The notes beneath the pieces are model-generated. The model ran no database searches and was not told where the DNA came from. It was given only the letters and a program-made list of their open reading frames with translations. Shown here in pieces: positions 45,519 through 54,808 of a stretch of 64,000 nt of DNA (position 1 is its first letter; every line of letters starts with the position of its first letter). The DNA is from Lederbergia wuyishanensis (GTDB taxonomy: Bacteria; Bacillota; Bacilli; Bacillales; Bacillaceae_C): assembly GCF_022900255.1 (NCBI RefSeq), contig NZ_JALIRM010000013.1:62001-126000 (forward strand), read 5' to 3'. A program made the translations under genes and the position numbers.

Positions 45519-47303
45519 TTAACGTTCCGATTCTATCAATTTAAATTCCGATACATCCACAATTCCTCTGTTGGAGATACGGATTTCTGGAATAACCGGC
45601 AAAGCGATGAGTGAAAATGTCATAAATGGTGCATGAATTGGGCAACCAATTTCCTTCCATGCTTTTTCGAGTTGCTGAACTTCTTTTACAACTGTTTCCA
45701 ATGGTTGATCAGACATGAGTCCTGCAATTCTCATGCTCACTTTGGCTAGGATCTTTTGATTTTCCACTACGATCATGCCACCACCCATTTTAGCGAGTTC
45801 GTTTGCAGCAAAAGCCATATCTTCTGGATTTGTCCCCATCACAAGCAGATTATGACTATCGTGGGCTACTGTAGAAGCAACTGCTCCTTTTTTCAACTGG
45901 AAGCCATGCGCAAATCCAAGTGACATTTGTCCAGTCGCATGATGACGTTCAATACAAGCGAGCTGCAGAATATCTTTTTCTACATCTGGTAGTATGACAC
46001 CATCAACGACTTGCAAGCTTGATGTCATTTTTTCCGTACGAGCACTGTTTTCGATAATTTTTATGACATTTACTTCTGTTGTTTGTGCCTTTTGACTTTT
46101 TAACAAAAAGTCAGCTGCTGTAAGTTCTGATTTCAAGTTAATCGAGTTTCTTACATGTTCAGGATATGTGAAAGTAGGGAATTGTTTTACAAGAGCACCG
46201 TTATCAAAAACAACCTCCCCATCCGTAATGACAGTGACAGGTACGACTTTTTGAAGATCTTCGATAATTAAAATATCCGCACATTTCCCAGGGGCAATCG
46301 CTCCAAGATCTTGGTCTAATTTAAAATAGCGTGCCACATTAATCGTTCCCATTTGAATCGCTGTTACAGGGTCAACCCCTTCTTCTATTGCTCGACGAAC
46401 AACATGGTTTAAATGTCCTTTTTCAATAAGTGTTTGCGGATAAACATCGTCTGTTACTAAGCTAATATTATCTGTTTTTACTTTATCTTCTGTGACAACT
46501 TTGATCACTTCTTTCACATCATGCCAAGCAGAACCTTCACGAATCATAAGATGCATACCCAATCTGACCTTCTCAAGTCCTTGCTCCCTCGTTACTGTTT
46601 CATGATCTGAAGTGACACCTGATGCAATATATGCTTGAAGCATTTGTGGGTCATCTGGAGGAAAATGACCTGTTACCGTCTTATTCGCCTTGATTGTTTC
46701 TTCAATTTCCCCAATCATAAGAGGATCCCCGAAAACTACTCCTGGGAAGTTCATTACTTCACCAAGCCCAGCTACATTTTCCCATTGTAAGCCAGCTTTA
46801 ATATCTTCAACACCTAATTCTGCCCCTGCATCTTCAAATTCTGTTGTAGCAGGAACACAAGATGGGAATGTTGTGAACACTTTTAATGGAAGCTGTTGCC
46901 CTTCCTCATGCATTAAACGAACACCCTCAACACCGAAAACATTGGCGATTTCATGTGGGTCCATAAAAATACCTGTTGTCCCTTTTGGTAATGCCGCTTT
47001 CGCAAATTCTGTCACAGAAAGCATCGTACTTTCGACATGCATATGACCATCCAATAAGCCTGGAGCAATATATTTATGATTAACGTCAATCACTTTCGTT
47101 TGTTCTCCAATTGTATGATCTGCATTCCCTACATAGGCAATTCTTCCTTTAGAAACAGCGACATCCATGTTTTCAAGTAATTCACCTGAAAACACATTAA
47201 CTAACGTACCATTTTTTATCACTAAGTCAGCCTTTTCTATTCCTCTCGCAACCTTGGAAAGTTGTTGACTAACTTCATATAGTTTCTTTCTATTATTTCG
47301 CAT
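45519..47303 (-). CDS. adeC: Adenine deaminase
   Basis: A 594-residue amidohydrolase converting adenine to hypoxanthine and ammonia. Features: GLLDGHMHVEST with the metal HxH, FMDPHEIANVFG, VTGHFPPDDPQ, VTSDHETVT, VTDDVYPQ and the C-terminal domain with VASTVAHDSHNLLVMG. Length fits AdeC. The frame opens at 47369, but AGGAGAG precedes ATG 47303. It lies downstream of the purine permease, and both probably answer to the guanine-type riboswitch upstream, with a hairpin between them that may lower adeC expression. Confidence 0.9.
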   Translation of the reverse strand: MRNNRKKLYEVSQQLSKVARGIEKADLVIKNGTLVNVFSGELLENMDVAVSKGRIAYVGNADHTIGEQTKVIDVNHKYIAPGLLDGHMHVESTMLSVTEFAKAALPKGTTGIFMDPHEIANVFGVEGVRLMHEEGQQLPLKVFTTFPSCVPATTEFEDAGAELGVEDIKAGLQWENVAGLGEVMNFPGVVFGDPLMIGEIEETIKANKTVTGHFPPDDPQMLQAYIASGVTSDHETVTREQGLEKVRLGMHLMIREGSAWHDVKEVIKVVTEDKVKTDNISLVTDDVYPQTLIEKGHLNHVVRRAIEEGVDPVTAIQMGTINVARYFKLDQDLGAIAPGKCADILIIEDLQKVVPVTVITDGEVVFDNGALVKQFPTFTYPEHVRNSINLKSELTAADFLLKSQKAQTTEVNVIKIIENSARTEKMTSSLQVVDGVILPDVEKDILQLACIERHHATGQMSLGFAHGFQLKKGAVASTVAHDSHNLLVMGTNPEDMAFAANELAKMGGGMIVVENQKILAKVSMRIAGLMSDQPLETVVKEVQQLEKAWKEIGCPIHAPFMTFSLIALPVIPEIRISNRGIVDVSEFKLIESER

Positions 47304-47336
47304 AGATGTCACTCTCCTAATCAATATGAGAAAATA

Positions 47337-47366
47337 GGGAATGCCCATATTATTATGTGCATTCCC
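47337..47366 (-). terminator. Intergenic hairpin between the purine permease and adeC
   Basis: GGGAATGC (47337-47344) pairs with GCATTCCC (47359-47366). On the minus strand it is followed by TATTTTC, a weak T-tract, so it may act as a partial terminator or a processing site. Confidence 0.6.
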
Positions 47367-47397
47367 CATTCATTGGATTCTTTAAAAAACCTTTATA

Positions 47398-48702
47398 TTA
47401 TTCTACAGCCCATCCAAGATATGCAATAAACACTACGAATAAAACATACATGATCGGATGAACTTCTTTGTATTTTCCTCTGAATACCATTGTTAATGGA
47501 TAAAGGATAAATCCTAGGGCAATACCAGTTGAAATGCTATAAGTTAAAGGCATCGTTACTACAGTCAAGAAAGCTGGAATCGCAAATTCAAATTCATTCC
47601 ATTTAATTTCTGCCAATGCAGATGACATCAAAATTCCAACCACAATTAAAGCAGGAGCCGTAACTTGCGGCGTTACAACACTTAATAATGGTGAAAAGAA
47701 TAGCGCTAAGATGAAAAAACCTGCAGTTACGATAGATGTAAAACCTGTACGTCCACCTGCAGCAACCCCAGAAGTAGATTCTACATAGGAAGTTGTTGTA
47801 GAAGTTCCTAAAATCGCTCCAATCATAGTTGCGATAGAATCAGCAGATAAAGCACGTCCGATTCTAGGCAATTTCCCATCGACTAACAATCCTGCTTGAC
47901 GAGTAACAGCTAACAATGTACCTGCTGTATCAAAGAAATCTACAAACAATAATGTAAAAATAACAACAAGCATATGCGGTGTGAATATTTCACCAATATG
48001 ACTAAACATTGCCCCAAAAGTTGGCTCAAGGCTTGGAATTGGAGCAACAACTCCAGATGGTAAATCAATTAGACCAAAAATAATTCCTGCAACGGAAGTA
48101 ACAATCATTCCGTAAAAAATTGCTCCTCTAAAGCGTCTAATCATGAAAAACGCAGTAACAATCAATCCAAAGATAGCAAGTAAAGTTGTTGGAGCAGTGA
48201 TGTCACCAAGTGCAACAATTGTTGTACCAGGCTGAGCTTCCTTTACGATACCTGCATTTTGAAAACCGATAAAAGCAATAAACAAACCGATACCAGATGC
48301 AACTGCAAGCTTTAATTGTTCAGGAATTGCATTGATAATTGTTTCGCGAATTTTTGTTAATGTTAAAATGAAGAAGATAAGACCAGAAATAAATGTTCCA
48401 GCTAAAGCAGTTTGCCAAGGAATACCCATTCCTAATACTACAGTGAAAGCAAAGAAAGCATTAATCCCCATTCCAGGAGCAAGCGCAACTGGATATTTTG
48501 CCCATAGACCCATGATTAAACATGCAAGCGCAGAAGCAAGACCCGTTGCTACGAAAATAGCACCTTGATCCATACCAGTTGCACTTAAAATAGATGGATT
48601 AACGAAAAGAATGTATGCCATAGCAAGGAACGTTGTAAGACCAGCAACCGATTCTTGACGATAACTCGTATTCAATTCCTTAAAATTAAAATAACGATTC
48701 AT
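47398..48702 (-). CDS. pbuG: NCS2/AzgA-type purine (guanine/hypoxanthine) permease, PbuG-like
   Basis: A 434-residue transporter with about 12-14 hydrophobic segments. AGLTTFLAMAYILFVNPSIL near the N-terminus and GMGINAFFAFTVVLGMGIPW are hallmarks of the PbuG/AzgA subfamily. LFVDFFDTAGTLLAVTRQAG and TSTTTSYVESTSGVAAGGRT are substrate-site loops. The frame opens at 48729; I use ATG 48702 behind AGGAGG. A guanine-type riboswitch and its terminator lie just upstream, which fits guanine/hypoxanthine uptake. Confidence 0.9.
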   Translation of the reverse strand: MNRYFNFKELNTSYRQESVAGLTTFLAMAYILFVNPSILSATGMDQGAIFVATGLASALACLIMGLWAKYPVALAPGMGINAFFAFTVVLGMGIPWQTALAGTFISGLIFFILTLTKIRETIINAIPEQLKLAVASGIGLFIAFIGFQNAGIVKEAQPGTTIVALGDITAPTTLLAIFGLIVTAFFMIRRFRGAIFYGMIVTSVAGIIFGLIDLPSGVVAPIPSLEPTFGAMFSHIGEIFTPHMLVVIFTLLFVDFFDTAGTLLAVTRQAGLLVDGKLPRIGRALSADSIATMIGAILGTSTTTSYVESTSGVAAGGRTGFTSIVTAGFFILALFFSPLLSVVTPQVTAPALIVVGILMSSALAEIKWNEFEFAIPAFLTVVTMPLTYSISTGIALGFILYPLTMVFRGKYKEVHPIMYVLFVVFIAYLGWAVE

Positions 48703-48742
48703 TATTATTATTTTCCTCCTAAGTTCCAATTACATGCAAAAA

Positions 48743-48768
48743 AACCTGGGCAAAGGTCTACCCAGGTT
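48743..48768 (-). terminator. Riboswitch expression-platform terminator
   Basis: On the minus strand AACCTGGG (48768-48761) pairs with CCCAGGTT (48750-48743), followed by a run of T. It lies between the aptamer and the permease ribosome site. Ligand binding would favour this stem and stop transcription. Confidence 0.85.
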
Positions 48769-48839
48769 CCGATCTACGTTGATGAACGAAGAAAATGATG
48801 TTTAAGAAGTAATAATAATGCCAAACATATCATTTTCAT

Positions 48840-48920
48840 GTTCTTCATGTAGTCCGGTATTTTACGGTTACCTGGTAGAAACACTTGAGCCATATTCTCA
48901 AGCATATACATTGAATGAAC
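48840..48920 (-). ncRNA. Purine riboswitch aptamer, guanine type
   Basis: The minus strand carries the purine aptamer core: P2 GCTTGAG...CTCAAG with loop AATATGG, junction TTTCTACC, P3 with loop ACCGTAAAA, and GGACTACATG closing P1. The residue that pairs with the ligand (position 74 in xpt numbering) is C, in GACTA, so it should bind guanine or hypoxanthine rather than adenine. P1 (GTTCATTCAATG with CATGAAGAAC) has two bulges. It controls the permease and probably adeC. Confidence 0.92.
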
Positions 48921-49225
48921 TTTTTTAATTGTTTTCTATATTTCTATTAATAGCATAAAAGTCCTAGAAAGGTCAATAGAAAATACGAATGTTTTTTAAT
49001 AAAAAATTGGTAATGTTCGTGAATTCCACAAGTTCTCTATAAAATCCTCAACGAAATATGTCGATTACCAAACATAAGTAATTTCTCCCACAAGGATAAG
49101 ATTAGCAGAACTTAAAGTCTATATGCAATAGATTACTTAATCTATTTAGCTTTTCTTGAGATATTAGTAGGGTTATATTAATGAAATTACTTTATTTTAC
49201 ATCATTTTTTTCCCTACAATTCATG

Positions 49226-49234
49226 TGGTATAAT
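49226..49234 (+). promoter_or_regulatory. Extended -10 promoter of yebC2
   Basis: TGGTATAAT is an extended -10 element (TG-N-TATAAT). No good -35 is seen. A 5'-UTR stem follows, CAATGTG (49250-49256) with CACATTG (49267-49273). The rest of the gap 48921-49324 shows nothing else I can support. Confidence 0.55.
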
Positions 49235-49324
49235 AACCTAGAAAATGATGCAATGTGTATCATGCATCACATTGAACTTATTCAAAATGTGGTATACATT
49301 TTATGTTGAAAGCGAGTGTTCATA

Positions 49325-50047
49325 ATGGGTCGTAAATGGAACAATATTAAAGAAAAGAAAGCGTCAAAGGATGCAAATACGAGTCGTATTTATGCAAAGT
49401 TTGGACGTGAAATATATGTAGCGGCAAAGCAAGGTGAACCTGATCCTGAATCAAATCAGGCGTTAAAAGTCGTGCTTGAACGCGCAAAGACATATAATGT
49501 TCCGAGAGCGATTATCGATCGAGCGATTGAAAAAGCAAAAGGCGGATCAGAAGAAAATTATGACGAGCTTCGCTATGAAGGATTTGGACCGAATGGATCA
49601 ATGGTAATTGTTGACGCTCTTACAAACAATGTGAACCGAACAGCTTCCGAAGTCCGTGCAGCTTTTGGTAAAAACGGCGGTAATATGGGTGTCAGTGGAT
49701 CAGTTGCTTATATGTTTGATGCAACTGCAGTAATTGGGATTGAAGGCAAAACAGCAGATGAAGTGCTTGAACTATTGATGGAAGCTGATATTGATGTAAG
49801 AGATATTTCCGAAGAAGATGAAACAGTAATCGTATATGCCGAACCGGATCAGTTCCATGCAGTTCAGGAAGCTTTAAAAGCAGCAGGAATTACAGAATTT
49901 GCCGTAGCAGAATTAACCATGCTTGCTCAAAACCATATAACTTTACCGGAAGAATCACAAGCTCAATTTGAAAAAATGATCGATGCACTTGATAACCTAG
50001 AAGATGTCAGCCAAGTGTACCACAATGTGGATTTTCCTGAAGAATAA
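49325..50047 (+). CDS. yebC2: YebC/PmpR-TACO1 family protein, YeeI type
   Basis: A 240-residue protein beginning [20 protein letters not shown], then [20 protein letters not shown] and [20 protein letters not shown], the YebC core. The YeeI branch, now called YebC2, helps ribosomes past polyproline stalls; other YebC proteins were described as transcription factors. ATG 49325 (four codons into the frame) follows a weak GAAAGCGAG site. It is monocistronic with its own terminator. Cytoplasmic, ribosome-associated by family. Confidence 0.9.
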   Translation: MGRKWNNIKEKKASKDANTSRIYAKFGREIYVAAKQGEPDPESNQALKVVLERAKTYNVPRAIIDRAIEKAKGGSEENYDELRYEGFGPNGSMVIVDALTNNVNRTASEVRAAFGKNGGNMGVSGSVAYMFDATAVIGIEGKTADEVLELLMEADIDVRDISEEDETVIVYAEPDQFHAVQEALKAAGITEFAVAELTMLAQNHITLPEESQAQFEKMIDALDNLEDVSQVYHNVDFPEE

Positions 50048-50054
50048 GATACGA

Positions 50055-50084
50055 AAGCAGACCCAAAATTTAGTGGGTCTGCTT
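50055..50084 (+). terminator. Terminator after yebC2
   Basis: AAGCAGACCC (50055-50064) and GGGTCTGCTT (50075-50084), followed by TTTTG. Confidence 0.9.
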
Positions 50085-50244
50085 TTTTGTTATTCTCCGG
50101 TTAATATGATTCTTTAAACGAAGGCACGCGTATTCTCGCTACACTCAGGTTACAATATCCACTTTGTCCTATTAATCTAGGATAATTTTTCCAATCAACA
50201 TACTATAAATTTTCTTAATGAACTTAATGACACACGCTCGAATA

Positions 50245-51246
50245 TTAATTCCGAATTTCTTTTCTCATAAAAAGTGCGTACGAAATTCCAAAGCAAATAA
50301 GTGTTGCTGCAATAAGCGCAATGAGCTGAGGTGTAATCAATAATAGACTTTGACTTAATGGGAGTGCACCTGGAATAGCTCCTACTACTTGCTCCATTGT
50401 TAGCGGGCCAAGGGTTCTAACAGAAGGAGTAAGTAATATAGTTGTTGCTTCACTAAATAACTGACTTGGTGATATCCTCATTAAATTTTCAATAAGAGTT
50501 GTTGATTGATCACGTGCGTCCTGACTTTCAGATGCTTTCGAAATTAGATTAACAATCATTGAATAGAAAATGGAAAAGAATAACCACACAGCAATACTGC
50601 TTAATGCGGAGGTGGCTGCCTGCTTAAAACGAATTGAGAAAAGTATCGATAAATTCACCCAAAACGCTATATAACAGACACTTAAAACTAGAAAACTAAT
50701 TACTCGCAAAAACTCATCTGGTGTTGGCGGAATACCAATCATTAGAATACCTAGAGCAAGAACTAAAAATCCTAAAGAAAACAATAAAGCACTAATAACT
50801 AAGATTGCCGCCACGAATTTTGCATTAATAATATAATCACGCGGAATTGGTTGGGATACGACCCTGCTTAATGTTCCTTTGCTATATTCGGAATTAATTG
50901 CGTCAAATCCCAATGCGATTCCAAGTAATGGTCCTATAAAGCTGACAAATACGAAGAACGGCGGTAATGTACCATCTGAAATTGTAAATAATTTTAAAAA
51001 TAGAAAAGTATCGTTTGCATCTATGGATTCAGCAGCATCTCGGATTCCAGAAAGCGCAGTATAAAGTGATCCAAAGCATGTTAACGCCAGCAAGATCACC
51101 AAAATATTTACCCGCCAGCTCAAAATATGGTCAGAAACCTCCTTTTGAACAAGCACCCAAAAAGAATGAGGGTAGGATTTGTCTGCCTTTCTAATTGGCA
51201 GTTCTATACCTTTTTTAAATGACCGAATTAATCCAAGTACTTTCAC
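50245..51246 (-). CDS. ABC-2 type permease
   Basis: A 333-residue membrane protein: cytoplasmic N-terminus (WVLVQKEVSDHILSWRVNIL, a usual ABC-2 entry), then six hydrophobic segments with AINSEYSKGTLSRVVSQPIPRD between helices 2 and 3. It overlaps the ATPase gene by 4 bp and closes the operon NEW3 protein-ATPase-permease. The substrate is not known. Confidence 0.88.
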   Translation of the reverse strand: MKVLGLIRSFKKGIELPIRKADKSYPHSFWVLVQKEVSDHILSWRVNILVILLALTCFGSLYTALSGIRDAAESIDANDTFLFLKLFTISDGTLPPFFVFVSFIGPLLGIALGFDAINSEYSKGTLSRVVSQPIPRDYIINAKFVAAILVISALLFSLGFLVLALGILMIGIPPTPDEFLRVISFLVLSVCYIAFWVNLSILFSIRFKQAATSALSSIAVWLFFSIFYSMIVNLISKASESQDARDQSTTLIENLMRISPSQLFSEATTILLTPSVRTLGPLTMEQVVGAIPGALPLSQSLLLITPQLIALIAATLICFGISYALFMRKEIRN

Positions 51247-52187
51247 TTTTCACCAGCCCCCTCGAAATAGCGCTGATAAATTTCATCTAGCCCAACATGC
51301 TCTTGCGAAATGGAGGATATCCTGCAGCCTTTCGTCATAATAATTTCTAAGATAGGTTGTAAGGAACTTTCTTTGTCACTCCAAATGCTCAATTCATTGC
51401 AATCAAGCTCTACCCTCCGAACACCATCTATTAATTTTATTTCATCAATAATTGGTGGAGTAAGTAGAGTTGCCTTTAATTTTATTTGATGTCCTTCTTC
51501 TCCAAACAATTGGCTAGCTAATGAATCTACCGTTCCTTCAGCAAGAAGATTTCCATTTACAAATAGGCCAACTCGATCACAAATTTGCTGTACTTGGTGA
51601 AGCTGGTGGGATGATAACATGACAGTGATTCCCTGCTCTTTACTTAATGTTCTAATGAGGTCAAGTAATTCCTGCACCCCTTTCGGATCAATTCCAAGTG
51701 TCGGCTCATCTAAAATAATAACCTCTGGATCTTTTATAAGAACATCAGCAAGTCCTAACCTCTGCTTCATTCCCCTAGAGTAAGTTCCCGCTTTTTGATT
51801 TGCTGCATATGATAGCCCAACCTGTTCAAGAAGTGATATAGCTTTTTCACGAGCCTCTTTTCGTGACTTTCCATTTAGAGCAGCAGTAAACATTAAATTC
51901 TCCAACCCTGTTCGATTTTCGTAAAAGCCAACTTGGTCAGGAAGATATCCTACCTTTCCTTTTACCAATAGCGGTTCATTCGTTGAGTTATGACCGCAGA
52001 CAAAAACACTTCCTTCAGTAGGTTCGGTAAGTCCTAAAATCATTAATATCGTAGTAGATTTCCCCGCTCCATTCGGCCCCAAAAGACCGAAAACTTCTCC
52101 TTTATTAATTATTAAATCTAGATTATCAACCGCAATTTTTTCACCATATTTCTTCGTTAACCCTTTAATGGATATAATCTCATTCAT
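51243..52187 (-). CDS. ABC transporter ATP-binding protein
   Basis: A 314-residue ATPase with Walker A GPNGAGKST, signature YSRGMKQRLGLAD (Arg in place of the usual second Gly), Walker B VIILDEPTLGID and H-loop LSSHQLHQVQ, then a 90-residue C-terminal domain. It pairs with the ABC-2 permease and starts 2 bp after the NEW3-protein stop. Confidence 0.9.
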   Translation of the reverse strand: MNEIISIKGLTKKYGEKIAVDNLDLIINKGEVFGLLGPNGAGKSTTILMILGLTEPTEGSVFVCGHNSTNEPLLVKGKVGYLPDQVGFYENRTGLENLMFTAALNGKSRKEAREKAISLLEQVGLSYAANQKAGTYSRGMKQRLGLADVLIKDPEVIILDEPTLGIDPKGVQELLDLIRTLSKEQGITVMLSSHQLHQVQQICDRVGLFVNGNLLAEGTVDSLASQLFGEEGHQIKLKATLLTPPIIDEIKLIDGVRRVELDCNELSIWSDKESSLQPILEIIMTKGCRISSISQEHVGLDEIYQRYFEGAGEK

Positions 52188-52189
52188 TT

Positions 52190-53350
52190 TTATCTCCTCC
52201 CATACTTACGGATTAGATAAAAAATGCCTCCGATTACTCCAATAATGATTAGTATACCAACCCATCCCCAAACGAGGGATGTTTTTACTGAAATTCGGAA
52301 CTGTGCTTTAGAACTTTTTTCTGGTGCAGAAGCAGTCATTTCGACGACATAGTCTCCAGCAATTGCTTTGTCGCTTGCCTGAACGGTGGCTTTAATCGTC
52401 TCTGTTTTTCCTGGTTCTATTTTCGAAATCTTCATTGGTGAAAAGCTTACATCCCACCCTTGTGGTGTATTTGCCGAAAGCGATACGTCACTTAATGGCG
52501 CAGTTCCAGTATTTTTCACAACAATGCCAATTGTTTTTTCGTGCCCCGCCGTAATATTTTCACTTAATTTTCCGGAAGGAGTAGATAGTTCGATTCCATA
52601 TGTTCCGGTTATGACTGCTTCCAGCTCCATATCTGCAGAAGTGGAATCATTAATAACTCCTACAGGAATTTTATATGTTTCTGCTTCAACTTCAGTCGGA
52701 GGTGTCAGGCTAATGGTTATATTTTTCGTTGCATTCGATTCAACTGTCACAGATGAAACACTATCTCCATCGGCTTTAAAATCAACAGTCCATCCTCGAG
52801 GTGCTTTAGCGACAAGTGCATAATTTTGCTCATTTGCGGTGCGATTTTTAAGCTGAGCTGTATATTCGAATTTAGAATCAGAATGTCCTTGTAAATTCGG
52901 CTGTTCAGTTGTAAATTCTGTCATGAATGTCCCTTGTTCACTGACAGTTACTAACATCGGAAGATTAGCTTTAATACCACTAGATGAAGTGGCCACTGCT
53001 TTAAATTTATAATCACCCTTTTCAACCTTTAAAGGAACAGATAATTCAATCGTCAGCGCTTTAGACTCACCTGGCTTTACGGACAATTCCTTGAGATCCC
53101 ATCCTTCAGATGTGATTGTATATTTCCAGTCTTTTGAAATCCCCTCCAAATCTACTTTTACTTGCTGGATGGAAGACGTATGATTTGTCACATCAAAAGA
53201 ATAAGAGATTGCTTCTCCAGGAGTTACAGAGATTCCAGTGAAAGGTGTATACAATTCAATCCCTTCCGCTGCATATATCGTTTTAGTCGGAAGAGAAAAT
53301 GGTACAAGCAATAGCAATAATGCCATAATTGAAAATAATTTTTTAACCAT
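52190..53350 (-). CDS. NEW3-domain surface protein associated with an ABC transporter
   Basis: A 386-residue protein: signal peptide (FSIMALLLLLVPFSLPTKTI, then YAAEG), three Ig-like NEW3 modules of about 100 residues each with repeated W-[DE/KT]-[FV/YT] motifs (ISKDWKYTITSEGWD; APRGWTVDFKADGD; TPQGWDVSFSPMKI), a single C-terminal helix and a short basic tail. It is therefore anchored outside the cell. Such proteins recur in front of ABC-2 transporter genes, but their function is unsettled. It heads the operon and is divergent from an ECF sigma/anti-sigma pair. Confidence 0.85.
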   Translation of the reverse strand: MVKKLFSIMALLLLLVPFSLPTKTIYAAEGIELYTPFTGISVTPGEAISYSFDVTNHTSSIQQVKVDLEGISKDWKYTITSEGWDLKELSVKPGESKALTIELSVPLKVEKGDYKFKAVATSSSGIKANLPMLVTVSEQGTFMTEFTTEQPNLQGHSDSKFEYTAQLKNRTANEQNYALVAKAPRGWTVDFKADGDSVSSVTVESNATKNITISLTPPTEVEAETYKIPVGVINDSTSADMELEAVITGTYGIELSTPSGKLSENITAGHEKTIGIVVKNTGTAPLSDVSLSANTPQGWDVSFSPMKISKIEPGKTETIKATVQASDKAIAGDYVVEMTASAPEKSSKAQFRISVKTSLVWGWVGILIIIGVIGGIFYLIRKYGRR

Positions 53351-53494
53351 CGTTATGCCCCCTTAATTTGCTTTTATTTTCGGTACGCATAACTCTCGAT
53401 TTTGGATTTACTTTTTTATAAATTTTTTTAACTTCTCAGATTTAAAAAGATTTGTTAAATATATGGTAAGGATATTTAAAAAGGCGGTGACATT

Positions 53495-54088
53495 GTGAGT
53501 AATGTATCAGTAGACAGCTGTAATTTGCTCGAAGGTATCGCGAATGGCTCAGTTGACGCATTCGAATTATTCTACGATCGGTACTATGCATTTGTATATT
53601 CAGTTGCTTATAACTTATTGAAGGACAAACTGGAAGCAGAGGACATATGCCATGATATTTTTATAGAAATAAGCAACAAAGCACATACTTACGAACCATC
53701 AAAAGGAAGCGTCGAGGCATGGCTCGCGATCAGAACTCGTAGCCGATGTGTTGATCTTATTAGAAAAAAACGTGAAGTATTATCAGACGAAGTTGAAAAG
53801 AAAAAAGAAAATACATCCATTGAAAGCTATATTCCCGTTGAAGAAAAAGTTATACGAAACTTAGATAAAGAACTCATCGTAAATGCATTAAATAAATTAC
53901 CATTTCCGCAGAAAAACGCTATTTACGGAAGTTATTTCCAGCAATTCACCCAAAAAGAATTGGCAGGTTATTTAAAAATGCCGCTTGGTACAGTAAAGTC
54001 TCTTGTTCGATACGGTATTAAAAATCTGCGTAAAGAATTACTATCTCAAAAAGATTTTAACTCCTTGAAAGGAGATGAAAAATCATGA
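53495..54088 (+). CDS. ECF-type sigma factor
   Basis: A 197-residue sigma factor: region 2 (AFELFYDRYYAFVYSVAYNL; LEAEDICHDIFIEI; SVEAWLAIRTRSRCVDLIRK) and region 4 (LPFPQKNAIYGSYFQQFTQK; MPLGTVKSLVRYGIKNLR). The layout resembles SigK-type ECF factors controlled by RskA-like anti-sigmas. GTG start behind AAGGCGG. The anti-sigma gene overlaps the stop by 4 bp. The divergent ABC/NEW3 operon is a candidate target, though no ECF promoter was convincing in the 144-bp gap. Confidence 0.88.
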   Translation: MSNVSVDSCNLLEGIANGSVDAFELFYDRYYAFVYSVAYNLLKDKLEAEDICHDIFIEISNKAHTYEPSKGSVEAWLAIRTRSRCVDLIRKKREVLSDEVEKKKENTSIESYIPVEEKVIRNLDKELIVNALNKLPFPQKNAIYGSYFQQFTQKELAGYLKMPLGTVKSLVRYGIKNLRKELLSQKDFNSLKGDEKS

Positions 54089-54795
54089 ATTGTCCTCATT
54101 GGACCGACGAACAAATGATTGACTATATACTAGGTAAAACCCGAGAAGAAGATACGGCTGCCATTCATAATTCAATCGCTACTTGTGAAATTTGCTATGA
54201 AAATTATACGTTATGGAAGAATACCCTTCCCCATCAGGATTTGGAAGAACCTTCAAAATTCCTAAAAAGACGTGTGATGAACAGTTATAAGTCAAAAACT
54301 CAGGAAAATAAAATTCGACTGCCCGGATCTGTTGGCTGGAAAGCATCATCAAGTATTGCCATTATAGGAGTAGCACTATTATTATTCGTTGTATTAGATG
54401 TTTTTCCAAAACAAAGTGCCGAACCACTTACCGATCATTCAATGTTTGTTATGAATAATGATACAGATGTTTATGAATTACAGCCTGAAGTAAGCCGACC
54501 GACAAAAGGGTATGCATGGATTAACAATCGTACGAAAGAAATTTATTTATTTGTTGACGGCCTGCCCCCACTTGAAAATCAAGATTACCAAGCATGGGTG
54601 AAAACGTATAGTGGTTTATATGACGCAGGAATATTACAGTTATTAGGAGAAAGAGGACAACTGTATCGTAAAAGTGAACCATTAGAAAAAGTCGAATATA
54701 TAATCGTGAGTGTTGAGCCTAAAGGAGGAAGCCGTGTTCCCACTGAGGAACATTTACAAGTCATTAAGGTTAAAGCTAAAAAATCTAATTTGTGA
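54085..54795 (+). CDS. Membrane anti-sigma factor (RskA-like)
   Basis: A 236-residue protein: N-terminal zinc-binding-type segment with His28, Cys34 and Cys37 (AAIHNSIATCEICYENY), spacing H-x5-C-x2-C instead of the usual H-x3-C-x2-C, one membrane helix (SIAIIGVALLLFVVLDVF) and an extracellular RskA/anti-sigma-K domain (YQAWVKTYSGLYDAGILQLL; VEYIIVSVEPKGGSRVPTEE). It should hold the upstream sigma factor inactive until an envelope signal triggers its cleavage. Confidence 0.87.
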   Translation: MNCPHWTDEQMIDYILGKTREEDTAAIHNSIATCEICYENYTLWKNTLPHQDLEEPSKFLKRRVMNSYKSKTQENKIRLPGSVGWKASSSIAIIGVALLLFVVLDVFPKQSAEPLTDHSMFVMNNDTDVYELQPEVSRPTKGYAWINNRTKEIYLFVDGLPPLENQDYQAWVKTYSGLYDAGILQLLGERGQLYRKSEPLEKVEYIIVSVEPKGGSRVPTEEHLQVIKVKAKKSNL

Positions 54796-54808
54796 AAAAG
54801 CGAGGCTA

